A DNA stretch of 64,000 bases, taken from the NCBI GenBank assembly GCA_002722055.1, contig PBKD01000002.1, positions 174,201-238,200 of the forward strand, read 5' to 3'. The notes below the pieces were generated by a model, which was not told the DNA's origin, did not search any database, and saw nothing but the letters and a program-made list of their open reading frames with translations. Both the position numbers and the translations under genes were made by a program. How positions within the stretch are numbered: position 1 is the stretch's first letter; each line of letters opens with the position of its first letter. Origin of the DNA: Rhodospirillaceae bacterium (GTDB lineage: Bacteria; Pseudomonadota; Alphaproteobacteria; SHVP01). Below, in pieces: positions 16,507 to 25,417 of this stretch.

Positions 16507-17043
16507 TTAATTAGCTGATGCTGTAGTACTACTTGAACTACTGGAACTACCAGTGCCACTATCATTATCTCCATAACCACCAATGGAAAGTACAGTGAGA
16601 ACAGCTGCACCAGTCAATAAGATCAATGATGTTAAACCAATAGTTGCCACACCTGTGGATAAACCTGCACTAGAAGCAATACTTCCTGATAATTTATTAT
16701 TAGTAATTCCCTTTACTTCCCTCACTGATTTTCCAGAAGTTGGCTGAGGATTACTTATTCTATCGAGAGATCTTTGGTTTTTTATGAAGTTTTCTCTTTT
16801 ACACTCTGGCGCTAAATTATTTTTATTAGGATCACATTTACTTGATATACGCTTTGTAATTATCCTTCTTTTTGATAAATTTTTGTCACTCAACACTTCT
16901 TTTCTTGCTTTTTTTAAAAGTTCTTGAGAAGTATCTGTAAATTTTATAGAAGAGTCTCCAGTTTGCGCATAGACAAATGGACTTAAAACAGAAAAGTTTA
17001 AGATCGCTGTTATAAATATTAATATTTTAATTAATCTATTCAT
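16507..17043 (-). CDS. Secreted/membrane protein with Ser-rich C-terminus, unknown
   Basis: I do not recognise this 178-residue protein. Residues 1-27 form a signal peptide (MNRLIKILIFITAILNFSVL, then PFVYAQ). The middle is basic and polar with two Cys (SSKCDPNKNNLAPECKR) that could pair in the periplasm. A hydrophobic segment of about 30 residues (GLSTGVATIGLTSLILLTGA and onward) is followed by GGYGDNDSGTG and a run of serines. A C-terminal membrane helix with a short low-complexity tail recalls sorting-type anchors, but no known sorting motif is seen. It is divergent from the DMT transporter gene across 184 AT-rich bases. Confidence 0.6.
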   Translation of the reverse strand: MNRLIKILIFITAILNFSVLSPFVYAQTGDSSIKFTDTSQELLKKARKEVLSDKNLSKRRIITKRISSKCDPNKNNLAPECKRENFIKNQRSLDRISNPQPTSGKSVREVKGITNNKLSGSIASSAGLSTGVATIGLTSLILLTGAAVLTVLSIGGYGDNDSGTGSSSSSSSTTASAN

Positions 17044-17227
17044 TGCAGTGTCAAATAAAAAGTTAATTAAATAATAACTTAGTTAATGATTTATTAAATT
17101 ATATAATAATTTGCTTAAATACCTTATAAAACACAATAAAGTAATAGATTATAGGGATAAAATACGTATTCTAATAATAATTTATTAATTCTTCACTTTT
17201 TTCAATAATCAGAAACAATGATATAAG

Positions 17228-18130
17228 ATGAAATTAGATTATATTTTAAATATCTTAATTTATTCTTTTGTTGTACTAATTTGGGGCGGATCCTTCCTTG
17301 CTATTGAATATCAACTTGGAATTGTTCCTGAGTCTACATCTATATTTTTTAGATATGTTGCGGCAAGCACTATACTTTTCTTTATTTGTATAATTGCTAA
17401 AAAATCTATGTTTAATTTTCCAATAAAATATCATTTTTTATTCTTTATGGTAGGTTTATTTTTTTTCTCATTAAATTATCTTTTAATATATAAAGCTCAG
17501 AATTACTTGACCAGCGGAACAACAGCTGTAGCCTTTGCAATGTGTTTATTCTTTTCTCAAATTAACTCTAAGATATTTTTAGGTTTTAAACTTAAAATTA
17601 AAACTACTATTGGAGGTATAATTGGTATTTTTGGAATTTTTTTATTATTTAGCAGCTCAATTTTTTCTGAAAAAAGTGAATATAATGAGTTATTTGGTGT
17701 TTCCCTAATCTTAGCAGCATCATACATAGTTTCTTTAGCAACAATAGTAACGGCAAAAATAAATTTAAACAAAATACCAATCTTACAAGCAAATTCTTGG
17801 GCGATGATATATGGTACAATTATTAATTTTATTCTTTTACTTATCACAGGTAGCAAAATTGCTTTTGACCCCAGAATTAGCTACTGGATAAGTTTTTGCT
17901 ACTTAGTTATTATATCTAGTATAATAGGATTCATCCTATATTTTTTGTTAGTCAAGAGAATTGGGCCAGAAAAGTCATCTTACTTTGCAATAATGTCACC
18001 CATGGTCGCAGTAATAATATCTGTTTTTGCAGAAAACCTTCAAATAACTATTACGCTAATTACTGGAGTATTCTTTGTTTTAATAGGTAACTTTATTGCT
18101 GTAAAAAGTAAATTTAATTCAAAAAAATAA
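17228..18130 (+). CDS. EamA/DMT-family transporter
   Basis: A 300-residue inner-membrane protein with about ten hydrophobic segments arranged as two five-helix repeats. The N-terminal WGGSFLAIEYQL and the RYVAAS segment are typical of EamA (RhaT/YdcZ-like) drug/metabolite transporters. These export amino acids, nucleobases or other small metabolites. It is followed 79 bases downstream by an acyl-CoA ligase gene on the same strand. No substrate can be named. Confidence 0.88.
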   Translation: MKLDYILNILIYSFVVLIWGGSFLAIEYQLGIVPESTSIFFRYVAASTILFFICIIAKKSMFNFPIKYHFLFFMVGLFFFSLNYLLIYKAQNYLTSGTTAVAFAMCLFFSQINSKIFLGFKLKIKTTIGGIIGIFGIFLLFSSSIFSEKSEYNELFGVSLILAASYIVSLATIVTAKINLNKIPILQANSWAMIYGTIINFILLLITGSKIAFDPRISYWISFCYLVIISSIIGFILYFLLVKRIGPEKSSYFAIMSPMVAVIISVFAENLQITITLITGVFFVLIGNFIAVKSKFNSKK

Positions 18131-18209
18131 TGAATTGATTAATTGATATTTACTTTATTTTGAATCATTATTAATTTAAAAATAATTTAAAAATTAAAAA
18201 AGTTACTTC

Positions 18210-19703
18210 ATGGAAATTAATAATTTATATAATATTTTATTTAGAGAAATTGAAAAAAATCGTAACAATACTGTTTTTGAAATTCCAGATGAGAAAAAAA
18301 TAATCTATAAAGATTTTGAAAATATTATTAATACTATTTATATAAATTTGAAAAATAAACAAGTCGAACCTGGTGATAGAATCTGCGCTCAAACAAGTAA
18401 GTCTATAGAGGTTATCGCCTTGTATTTAGCTTGCTTAAAAATTGGGGCAATATATATTCCTTTAAATTTCGATTATTCTATTGACGAACTAAAATTTTTT
18501 ATAGAAGATTCAAAACCAAAATTATTTATATTAGATAAAAAAAATAAATATATCAACAACGATAATCTGAAAAAAATTATTAAATTAACTTTATTAGAAG
18601 AAATATCATCTTCTGATTGTATTAATATAAAAAGTAATATTAAAACAAATACCTTTAATTCTAATGATAATGATATTGCGGCTATATTATATACAAGTGG
18701 CACTACAGGAAAGCCAAAGGGTGCCGCTCTTTCCCATAAAAATCTCTCAAGTAATTGTTTGTCTCTCAATAAGATATGGAAGTTTTCCTCTAACGATATT
18801 CTTCTACATGCTTTGCCTGTTTACCATGTACATGGATTATTTGTTGCTATAAATTGTTCTATTCTTAGTGGTTCAAAAATAATATTCCTTCCAAAATTTG
18901 ATACAGCATCAGTTCTTGAATATATCCCAAAATCAACTGTCATGATGGGTGTTCCAACTTTTTATAATAGATTAATTGAGCACAAAAAATTAAACTCAAA
19001 CTTATGTAAAAATATGCGCGTATTCATATCTGGTTCTGCTCCACTAACTATTGAAACATGGAATACTTTCTTCAAAAAAACTGGTCACAAGATCCTAGAA
19101 CGTTATGGAATGACTGAAACAGGAATGATTACCTCTAACCCATATTTGATAGAAAAAAGAAAAGCAGAATCAGTTGGCTGGCCACTTCCTGAAGTCAAAT
19201 TAAGAATAAGTAAAGAAAATTTAAACTTGAAAGACCATTTAGGAGAAATCCAAGTAAAAGGACCCAACGTTTTTAATGGTTATTGGAATAAAAAAAATAA
19301 AAATACTGATTTTACGAAAGACGGCTTCTTCAAAACTGGGGATATAGGAAAAATTGATAATGAAGGAAGAGTTTTTATAGTTGGAAGACAAAAGGATTTA
19401 ATCATTACTGGGGGCTTAAATGTCTACCCCAAAGAGGTTGAGGACCATTTAAATAAAATAAATGAAATTAAAGAAAGCGCTGTAATAGGATTACCTGATA
19501 AAGATTTTGGAGAAACAGTTGTAGCAGTGGTAGTAATGGAAAAAAATAAAAACTTAACACCCAAAGAAATACAAAATACTATATTAAATAAATTAGCAAA
19601 ATTCAAAGTTCCAAAAAAATTTATTTTCATCAGTGAACTGCCTAGAAATATTATGGGTAAAATTCAAAAAAATATTCTTAGAGATAAATATAAGGATATT
19701 TAA
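18210..19703 (+). CDS. AMP-forming acyl-CoA ligase, malonyl-CoA synthetase-like
   Basis: A 497-residue adenylate-forming enzyme. The P-loop-like motif LYTSGTTGKPKGAALSH, LHALPVYHVHGLF, RYGMTETGM followed by TSNPY, the hinge region TGDIGKID, and GRQKDLIITGGLNVYPKEVE are all present. The catalytic lysine lies in NIMGKIQKN near the end. HALPVYH-x-HGLF and MTETGM-x-TSNPY are characteristic of MatB-type malonyl/methylmalonyl-CoA synthetases. It would make malonyl-CoA from malonate, ATP and CoA in the cytoplasm. The malonate substrate is inferred from motif resemblance only. Confidence 0.85.
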   Translation: MEINNLYNILFREIEKNRNNTVFEIPDEKKIIYKDFENIINTIYINLKNKQVEPGDRICAQTSKSIEVIALYLACLKIGAIYIPLNFDYSIDELKFFIEDSKPKLFILDKKNKYINNDNLKKIIKLTLLEEISSSDCINIKSNIKTNTFNSNDNDIAAILYTSGTTGKPKGAALSHKNLSSNCLSLNKIWKFSSNDILLHALPVYHVHGLFVAINCSILSGSKIIFLPKFDTASVLEYIPKSTVMMGVPTFYNRLIEHKKLNSNLCKNMRVFISGSAPLTIETWNTFFKKTGHKILERYGMTETGMITSNPYLIEKRKAESVGWPLPEVKLRISKENLNLKDHLGEIQVKGPNVFNGYWNKKNKNTDFTKDGFFKTGDIGKIDNEGRVFIVGRQKDLIITGGLNVYPKEVEDHLNKINEIKESAVIGLPDKDFGETVVAVVVMEKNKNLTPKEIQNTILNKLAKFKVPKKFIFISELPRNIMGKIQKNILRDKYKDI

Positions 19704-19716
19704 TTGAAAATTTACT

Positions 19717-20274
19717 TTATTTAAAAGTTTCTATTTTTTCTCTTTTGCTGAGAAAACCATCTTTTCTTAGACCAAAACAAGTATCAATAAAGCTACTAGT
19801 GAAAGATCTTCTTGATTCATTATCAATCTTACTATCTAGATTTAACCCAAAAACACCTTGAAATGCCGTTGTACCAATTTGTTGCAACATTTCAGTAAGG
19901 TGAGTGCAACCATAATTCATTGGAATTTTTTCTTTTACTTTCTTTAACCAGCCTGGGCCAATTTTAATGCCAATAAGATTTTTATATTTTTCTGAAGCTG
20001 GATGGCAACTGAAGTGTGCAGGAGTGAGCATTGAAGCCTGGACATCTATTATTTCAAAATCTTTGTTGATAATAATCTTAAAAACCATATCATGAATTGG
20101 CTTATTTGCTTCTCTTATAAAATCATAATTAGTTATTGTGTCAAATGGCTTTGTATCGATAATTTTTGCCTCAATTTCAAATAGGCTATCTTCTCTTAAA
20201 TAACAATTAATATCTAATTTTCTTTCATGAATTTTTTTTCTTTTAATTTTTTGTATTTTTTCTTTCTGTGTCAT
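19717..20274 (-). CDS. DUF2889 domain protein
   Basis: The protein (185 residues from this ATG; an upstream ATG at 20313 without a visible ribosome site would add 13) matches DUF2889. It shows CYLREDSLFEIEAKIIDTKP near the start, the conserved HDM and the GCTHLTEMLQQIG block after GPGWLKKVKEKI. DUF2889 proteins have no established reaction but are often found with acyl-CoA or aromatic/steroid catabolism genes. Here it converges on a malonyl-CoA-synthetase-like gene and diverges from the 227-residue unknown gene. Conserved Cys, His and Glu in GCTHLTE could bind metal or catalyse; that is inference. Confidence 0.75.
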   Translation of the reverse strand: MTQKEKIQKIKRKKIHERKLDINCYLREDSLFEIEAKIIDTKPFDTITNYDFIREANKPIHDMVFKIIINKDFEIIDVQASMLTPAHFSCHPASEKYKNLIGIKIGPGWLKKVKEKIPMNYGCTHLTEMLQQIGTTAFQGVFGLNLDSKIDNESRRSFTSSFIDTCFGLRKDGFLSKREKIETFK

Positions 20275-20384
20275 TTCTATCTCAATCAATTTTTTATATA
20301 CTATTAAAATCATTATGTTTAATCGATTATATGGATTATATTAACATATTAAAGTAAATATAATTTTTACCGGAATATCAATTT

Positions 20385-21068
20385 ATGTTAAAACATAGAG
20401 AAATAAAGTATACAATCAATTACTTAGATAATAGTGGGAAAAAACGTGGTGAAGAACCATGTTTCGTAACCTTACATTCTGATGGAACAAGAGTAATTAG
20501 GGCAACTTCAAAAATATATGATACAGAAATAATTCGAGATGTAGTTTATAATGTTGATGCTAAATTCAAACCCATTGATTGTTTCATAAAAATCAGAAAA
20601 AGTGAACAAATAATTTCAACATCATTTTTCACGTTTACAGATAATAATATATATCTTAAAGGCATTAACTCAGAAAATAAAATAGTCAATGAAACACTTG
20701 AGACAAATAGAGCTGAGTCATTTATATCTCACGCTGTTGCGACAGATGTTTGGCATTCAGCAAATATAATTAAAAAAAAATCTAAGGGCATTCAAAAAAT
20801 TTTTCCTATTTATAGCTCTTCAAATTTACCTAATGGCGCATCAGAATCAAAAATACATAGATGGGATCTTAAGGCAAAATTTATAAAGTTTACTGAGATT
20901 AGAACACCAGCAGGAATATTTGAGGCTGAACATATTCAGTATTACGAAGAGGATGATTCATTATGGTTAGAAATGTGGTGTACTAATGATATAGACAGAA
21001 TTATGTTAAAAATGTATTACCCTGTATATGATTCTTACTATCTATTAAACAAACTAGAACGGGTATGA
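20385..21068 (+). CDS. Conserved-looking protein of unknown function (227 aa)
   Basis: I do not recognise this family. The protein lacks a signal peptide or membrane helix and looks like a soluble beta-rich protein. Alternating polar/hydrophobic strands occur throughout, with a central ESFISHAVATDVWHSANI segment and a C-terminal IRTPAGIFEAEHIQYYEEDD block, somewhat like DUF3108-type lipid-binding folds. CGGAA lies nine bases before the ATG. It is divergent from the DUF2889 gene over a 110-base gap (70 bases if the longer DUF2889 start is used), so the two may share regulation. Confidence 0.65.
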   Translation: MLKHREIKYTINYLDNSGKKRGEEPCFVTLHSDGTRVIRATSKIYDTEIIRDVVYNVDAKFKPIDCFIKIRKSEQIISTSFFTFTDNNIYLKGINSENKIVNETLETNRAESFISHAVATDVWHSANIIKKKSKGIQKIFPIYSSSNLPNGASESKIHRWDLKAKFIKFTEIRTPAGIFEAEHIQYYEEDDSLWLEMWCTNDIDRIMLKMYYPVYDSYYLLNKLERV

Positions 21069-21087
21069 TGAACACTTAGATAACACT

Positions 21088-21107
21088 AAAGGAAAATCTT
21101 CCCTTTT
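21088..21107 (+). terminator. Probable weak terminator after the 227-aa gene
   Basis: AAAGGAA (21088-21094) can pair with TTCC-C-TTT (21099-21106) around AATC, with one bulged C, and the 3' arm runs into TTTT. The location 20 bases after the stop codon suits a rightward terminator. Low stability makes this tentative. Confidence 0.35.
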
Positions 21108-21435
21108 ATACCTCACTCAAAATATTGAGCAGTTAATTCAGTTATAGGTGAGTCACAAGTTCAAATAAACTTATAAAATTTTTATACGGGGCTAGATATT
21201 ATTTGAACATAAAGTCATGATGAAGTTCATTACTTAAAAAAAAGGAAAAGCAAAAATTTTATATATTTTACCACCATTAAAGAAGGGAAAAACTAAGCTT
21301 TAGGCTCTGCTGGTTCAATTTATTTTTTACATAAGGGTGCAGGGTTACTTGGAAACTTCCTGGAGATGAATTCTTTAGACATTTATATATATGCTTTTCA
21401 AATCCTGGGTATCCTTTTCAAAAAACTAAAACTGT
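21108..21435. other. Non-coding gap between convergent transcription units
   Basis: About 330 bases with no convincing ORF on either strand. The start contains nested inverted repeats (CTCAC near 21112 with GTGAG near 21148, enclosing CTCAA-AATA-TTGAG), which could be an RNA fold. The remainder is AT-rich without a recognisable protein remnant, repeat or RNA family. It is the longest gene-free stretch of the window. Confidence 0.5.
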
Positions 21436-21469
21436 AAAAAAAAGGGAGAGTAAGTAAGTATACTCTCCC
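21436..21469 (-). terminator. Rho-independent terminator of the TRAP operon
   Basis: Perfect 9-bp stem GGGAGAGTA/TACTCTCCC (21444-21452 with 21461-21469), 8-base loop, followed in the leftward direction by eight U residues (A-run 21436-21443). It lies 22 bases after the stop codon of the TRAP binding-protein gene. Confidence 0.82.
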
Positions 21470-21491
21470 AAACAATTAAAAATTAATTTTT

Positions 21492-22490
21492 TTAAGATTT
21501 TTGTATTTTATCCCATGTGCCAGAACCAAAAACTTCATCAGCCAACGCTTTGTTAACCGGTGCCATCTTAGTCTGAGCTGCAGAGGCATCAAGGTTTAAA
21601 ACAGTACCTGCACCATTAATTTCTTCCCATCTTTTATACTGAGGTTCCATTTCATCTATAACCCTTTTAGCATAAACTATAGGCTCAAGTGCCAAGAAAC
21701 TCTCTTGCACAATTTCTTGATTTCTTTTACTCCAAGAATTCCAAACCCTTGAACTTACCCAGAATTTATCTAGACCCATACCGAAATCATTTCTAGCTAT
21801 ATATTTACATACTTCATAAAATTTCATAGGTATAGCAAGTGAAGCTAATGTACCACATCCGTCGACAATTCCGCTTTTCAATGCACCATAAAGCTCATTA
21901 AAAGCTATTGGAACTGGCTCTGCACCAAGATGCTTAAGACCTTTAAGTTGACCTTCAATTTGAGCAGCCCTAATTTTCCTACCCTTCAGTCCATCAAAAG
22001 ACTTCAAATCGTCTCTTAAAAATAGATTCCATGGTCCCGCTCTTCCTACACCTAAAAAGTGACAACTATACTTCTCAGCTAGTGCTTTCCTTGTAGGTTC
22101 ATATAATGGGCCATTTGCTACTCTAAGAGAATGGGCAGCATCTCTAAAAAAATATGGTGAATAAAACAGATCAAACTCTCTAGTACCAGAATAAGCTGTT
22201 CCAGCAGCATCAACAGTTCCTAAAGCACAACCTTCAAGTAGATCTTTTTCACCTAAGCCTAAACTTTTGGCGAAAACTTCAAAATCAATCTCTCCACCTG
22301 TTCTTTCTCTTACAACACTCCATAAATCTACAGCAGCTCTCGCTGAGATAGAACTAGGTGGTGCTGCAGTTCCATATTTAAGTTTTTTTGCACCATATGA
22401 TATACCCGGAAACCCAGTAGCTGCTCCAATTAAAGCTACACCGGCCACACCTTGGGTAAAACTTCTTCTAGAAATTTTAGAATTTTTCAT
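21492..22490 (-). CDS. TRAP transporter substrate-binding protein DctP-type, Tat signal
   Basis: A 332-residue periplasmic receptor. The N-terminus MKNSKISRRSFTQGVAGVAL is a twin-arginine signal (SRRSFTQ) ending near GISYGAKK. The mature part shows AEKYSCHFLGVGRAGPWNLF, FDGLKGRKIRAA (the region that binds a carboxylate in DctP proteins), and IPIAFNELYGALKSGIVDGC, an expected family block with EVCKYIARND following. It delivers an organic acid, probably a carboxylate, to the DctQM membrane pair. It is the last gene of the leftward dctQ-dctM-dctP order and ends in a strong terminator. The ligand cannot be told. Confidence 0.92.
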   Translation of the reverse strand: MKNSKISRRSFTQGVAGVALIGAATGFPGISYGAKKLKYGTAAPPSSISARAAVDLWSVVRERTGGEIDFEVFAKSLGLGEKDLLEGCALGTVDAAGTAYSGTREFDLFYSPYFFRDAAHSLRVANGPLYEPTRKALAEKYSCHFLGVGRAGPWNLFLRDDLKSFDGLKGRKIRAAQIEGQLKGLKHLGAEPVPIAFNELYGALKSGIVDGCGTLASLAIPMKFYEVCKYIARNDFGMGLDKFWVSSRVWNSWSKRNQEIVQESFLALEPIVYAKRVIDEMEPQYKRWEEINGAGTVLNLDASAAQTKMAPVNKALADEVFGSGTWDKIQKS

Positions 22491-22544
22491 TGAGTAAACC
22501 CCCTAAAAATTAATATATTCTCTATAATCTCATATTTTATTCAT

Positions 22545-23843
22545 TTATTGAACTGGAATTACGAGATCTGCAAGAAATAATGTAGTTTCAGGCACATAAG
22601 TTATCAACATTAATACTAAAATTAGGGCAATAAAGTAAGGTACTGCTGATTTAAACATCTCAATAACACCTACTTTAGAAATAGCAGAAAGTACAAATAA
22701 ATTTAGACCAATAGGAGGTGTAATCATTCCAATCATCAGATTTAAAACCATAACTACACCAAGGTGAACATCACTAACACCCATACCTGTAAACAAAGGA
22801 AACAAAATTGGAGCTAAAATTAACATTATTGGTAATATTTCCATGAACATACCTAGAAATAACATTAATATATTGGCCATGAAAAGCATTACGTAAACAT
22901 TGTCAGATATAGCCAACATAGCAGATGTTAAAATTTCACCCAGATTCTCTGCAACAGCTAGAAAAGCAAAAATTTGTGATGTTGCAACTGTTAACATAAT
23001 AATTGATGAAGCGATTGCTGCTGATCCTGCAGCCTCAATTATGTCTTTTAATGATGTATTTCTATAAACAAAAAGCCCAAGAATTAGTGTGTAAAATACA
23101 GCTACTGCAGCAGCCTCAGTCGGGGTAGCAATGCCTCCAACTATACTTCCAACAACAAATAACGGAGCCAATAAAGCAAGAAAACCATTAAATAATGCGT
23201 TTCTTTGATCTTTCAAACTCGATTTTGGCTCTACGGGGTAATTTTTCTTTTTACTAATCCAATATGTAAGCACAAACATTGTTAAGAACATTATTACCCC
23301 TGGGATTACTCCACCCATAAACAACCTACCAACTGAAACTTCAGCAATAGCTCCAAGAAGTACAAATGAAATTGATGGTGGAACAATTGGACCAACGGTA
23401 GCAGCGGAGGCAATTACCGCACTGGAAAAGGATGGAGGAAATCCTCTTTTATTCATCTCTGGAACTAAAACTGTTCCAGTTGCTGCCGCATCAGCAAGCG
23501 CAGAACCAGATATCCCTGACATAATAAAATTAGCTACCACACCTACATTTGCCAAACCGCCATGAATATGACCTACTATTGCTGAAGCTAATGCTACAAT
23601 TCTATGAGTTACTCCAGATTTATTCATTAATTCACCAGCAAATATGAATAAAGGAATAGCTACTAAAATATAACCGTTTAGACCAACAATCATTAGTTGG
23701 GAGAAAAGTACCAAAGGTGTTCCAAAAGGCTCAAATTGGGATAAGACTAAGTATCCAAAAGCAGCGAACCCGATAGCCCATGCTATTTCCATTCCAATTA
23801 ATGAAAAAATAAACAAAAGTGCGAGCATGCTAACCAGAAGCAT
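22545..23843 (-). CDS. TRAP transporter large permease DctM-type
   Basis: A 432-residue inner-membrane protein with about twelve hydrophobic segments. It carries the family blocks FAGELMNKSGVTHRIV, GGLANVGVVANFIMSGISGS, ALADAAATGTVLVPEM, and AVIASAATVGPIVPPSI, and a repeat of the Pro-rich motif near the end (MIGMITPPIGLNLFVLS). These helical hairpins form the sodium-coupled elevator. It sits 31 bases after dctQ and 54 bases before dctP, so the operon is complete. Confidence 0.95.
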   Translation of the reverse strand: MLLVSMLALLFIFSLIGMEIAWAIGFAAFGYLVLSQFEPFGTPLVLFSQLMIVGLNGYILVAIPLFIFAGELMNKSGVTHRIVALASAIVGHIHGGLANVGVVANFIMSGISGSALADAAATGTVLVPEMNKRGFPPSFSSAVIASAATVGPIVPPSISFVLLGAIAEVSVGRLFMGGVIPGVIMFLTMFVLTYWISKKKNYPVEPKSSLKDQRNALFNGFLALLAPLFVVGSIVGGIATPTEAAAVAVFYTLILGLFVYRNTSLKDIIEAAGSAAIASSIIMLTVATSQIFAFLAVAENLGEILTSAMLAISDNVYVMLFMANILMLFLGMFMEILPIMLILAPILFPLFTGMGVSDVHLGVVMVLNLMIGMITPPIGLNLFVLSAISKVGVIEMFKSAVPYFIALILVLMLITYVPETTLFLADLVIPVQ

Positions 23844-23874
23844 AAATAATCCTTATTTTCTAATTTGTTTAATT

Positions 23875-24393
23875 TTAAGAGCCATTATTGTTTGTTGAAA
23901 ACTTAAAGTCGTAAATTGACTTAATCATTATTTTTGTTTGGTAAATGATTATTAAAAAACAACCAATTGGTAAAGGAAGCCAACTAACTGCATTAGGCCA
24001 CCCGGTCGATAACATTACAGTTTTAAAATTAAGTGCAACCAGAGGCCATGAATACCAAAATAATACCAAGACCATAATTAAAATGCATATGTGCATAAAT
24101 AAGTCTAAATAGAATCTTGTATTATAAGATAATTTATCAATAAAAAAAGTAACCCTTATATTCTCACCTCTTCTTGTAGCTACCGCTATACCCAAATAAG
24201 TAAGCCACAAAAAGAAAACTCTTGGAGCATCTTCTGCCCAAGCTGGTGATGTGTTAAAAACATATCTTGTAAAAACTGTATATATAACTGCAAATGATAA
24301 TATAATTAGAAGAATTGAAGAACAGTAATATAAAAACTTATCTAATAACTCATCTGCTTTAATTATAAAGTTCCAAGATCTAAGACTGGACAT
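23875..24393 (-). CDS. TRAP transporter small permease DctQ-type
   Basis: A 172-residue inner-membrane protein with four hydrophobic segments (about 21-41, 55-72, 97-118, 135-156). It contains FNTSPAWAEDAPRVFFLWLTYLG in part, the conserved W-x-E-E/D-x-x-R region of DctQ, and ATRRGENIRVTFF. It supports the large subunit as a scaffold in the membrane. It is the first gene of the leftward TRAP operon. The divergent dioxygenase gene across about 150 bases may be co-regulated. Confidence 0.9.
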   Translation of the reverse strand: MSSLRSWNFIIKADELLDKFLYYCSSILLIILSFAVIYTVFTRYVFNTSPAWAEDAPRVFFLWLTYLGIAVATRRGENIRVTFFIDKLSYNTRFYLDLFMHICILIMVLVLFWYSWPLVALNFKTVMLSTGWPNAVSWLPLPIGCFLIIIYQTKIMIKSIYDFKFSTNNNGS

Positions 24394-24536
24394 ATTTGAT
24401 AAAACCCGTATTTATATATAAACTAGAATCAATTAACTAATTCACTTAGAATATTTCTATTATTCAACTATTGCAATAATATATTTCTTAAAAATTGATT
24501 TAAATTGTATATAATTAAATTTTATAACTATTTATT

Positions 24537-24541
24537 CAGGA
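24537..24541 (+). promoter_or_regulatory. Ribosome binding site that sets a TTG start
   Basis: CAGGA sits eight bases before TTG at 24550. The other in-frame start upstream, TTG at 24505, has no such site. This element decides the N-terminus of the TauD-type dioxygenase. Confidence 0.6.
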
Positions 24542-24549
24542 CACAATTT

Positions 24550-25410
24550 TTGATTAAAATAAATAAACTTTCACAAAATATGGGCGCTGAGATTCATAAC
24601 ATAGATCTATCAAAACCTATCGATTCTAATATATTCAATATGATTAAAGACATTTTTTTTTCTAATCATTTGTTAGTTTTTAAAAATCAATCTTTAGATG
24701 CTAAACAATTAGTTCAATTTAGCCAACTATTTGGAGTTCTTGATATACATGTTAAAAATGAATTTCATCATACTAATTTCCCTGAAATACTTATTCTATC
24801 AAATAAAAAAAATCCAGACGGTTCTCCAATTGGCTTTGAAGATGCAGGAAGGTACTGGCATACTGATATGTCTTACACCAAACAACCTCCTATGGCATCA
24901 ATTTTATTAGCAATTGAAATTCCTAATTCTGGAGGAGATACTTACTTTTGCAATATGGAAAAAGCTTATGAAGATTTAAGTGCAGATACAAAAAAATTTT
25001 TAAAATCTTTAAAAGGTATTCATTCTTATCAGGCTAGTTTCCAAGGCAAAACTTCTGCAAATAAAAATCGCGCAAAACTATCAGAAGATCAAAAAAAATT
25101 ATTAAATGAAGAGATTCATCCTGTTATTAGATCACATGAATATACTAATAAAAAATCTATTTATGTGAACCCTGGTTTTACAAAAGCAATTAAAAATAAG
25201 AGCCCTGATATAAGCAGACAAATTCTATCGGATATCTATAAACATTGCTTAAGTGATAAGTATATTTATGTTTATAAGTGGGAAAAAAACGATTTAGTTG
25301 TATGGGATAATTGTTCAGTACTTCACCATGCTACGGAATATAATAAGTCTGAAACCAGACACATGCTTAGAACTACAATAAGAGGAAGCGCTCCATTTTA
25401 CATTGATTAG
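24550..25410 (+). CDS. TauD/TfdA-family Fe(II)/2-oxoglutarate dioxygenase
   Basis: A 286-residue oxygenase from the TTG start; the resulting MIKINKLSQNMGAEIHNIDL matches the family N-terminus. Iron ligands are His and Asp in YWHTDMSY and the distal His in VLHHATEY. The 2-oxoglutarate-binding Arg is in LRTTIRG near the end. Such enzymes hydroxylate small acids, sulfonates, amines or phenoxy acids with O2 and 2-oxoglutarate and often release the leaving group. Divergence from a TRAP transporter suggests that the imported compound is its substrate. Taurine is only one option. Confidence 0.88.
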   Translation: MIKINKLSQNMGAEIHNIDLSKPIDSNIFNMIKDIFFSNHLLVFKNQSLDAKQLVQFSQLFGVLDIHVKNEFHHTNFPEILILSNKKNPDGSPIGFEDAGRYWHTDMSYTKQPPMASILLAIEIPNSGGDTYFCNMEKAYEDLSADTKKFLKSLKGIHSYQASFQGKTSANKNRAKLSEDQKKLLNEEIHPVIRSHEYTNKKSIYVNPGFTKAIKNKSPDISRQILSDIYKHCLSDKYIYVYKWEKNDLVVWDNCSVLHHATEYNKSETRHMLRTTIRGSAPFYID

Positions 25411-25417
25411 TTATTAT

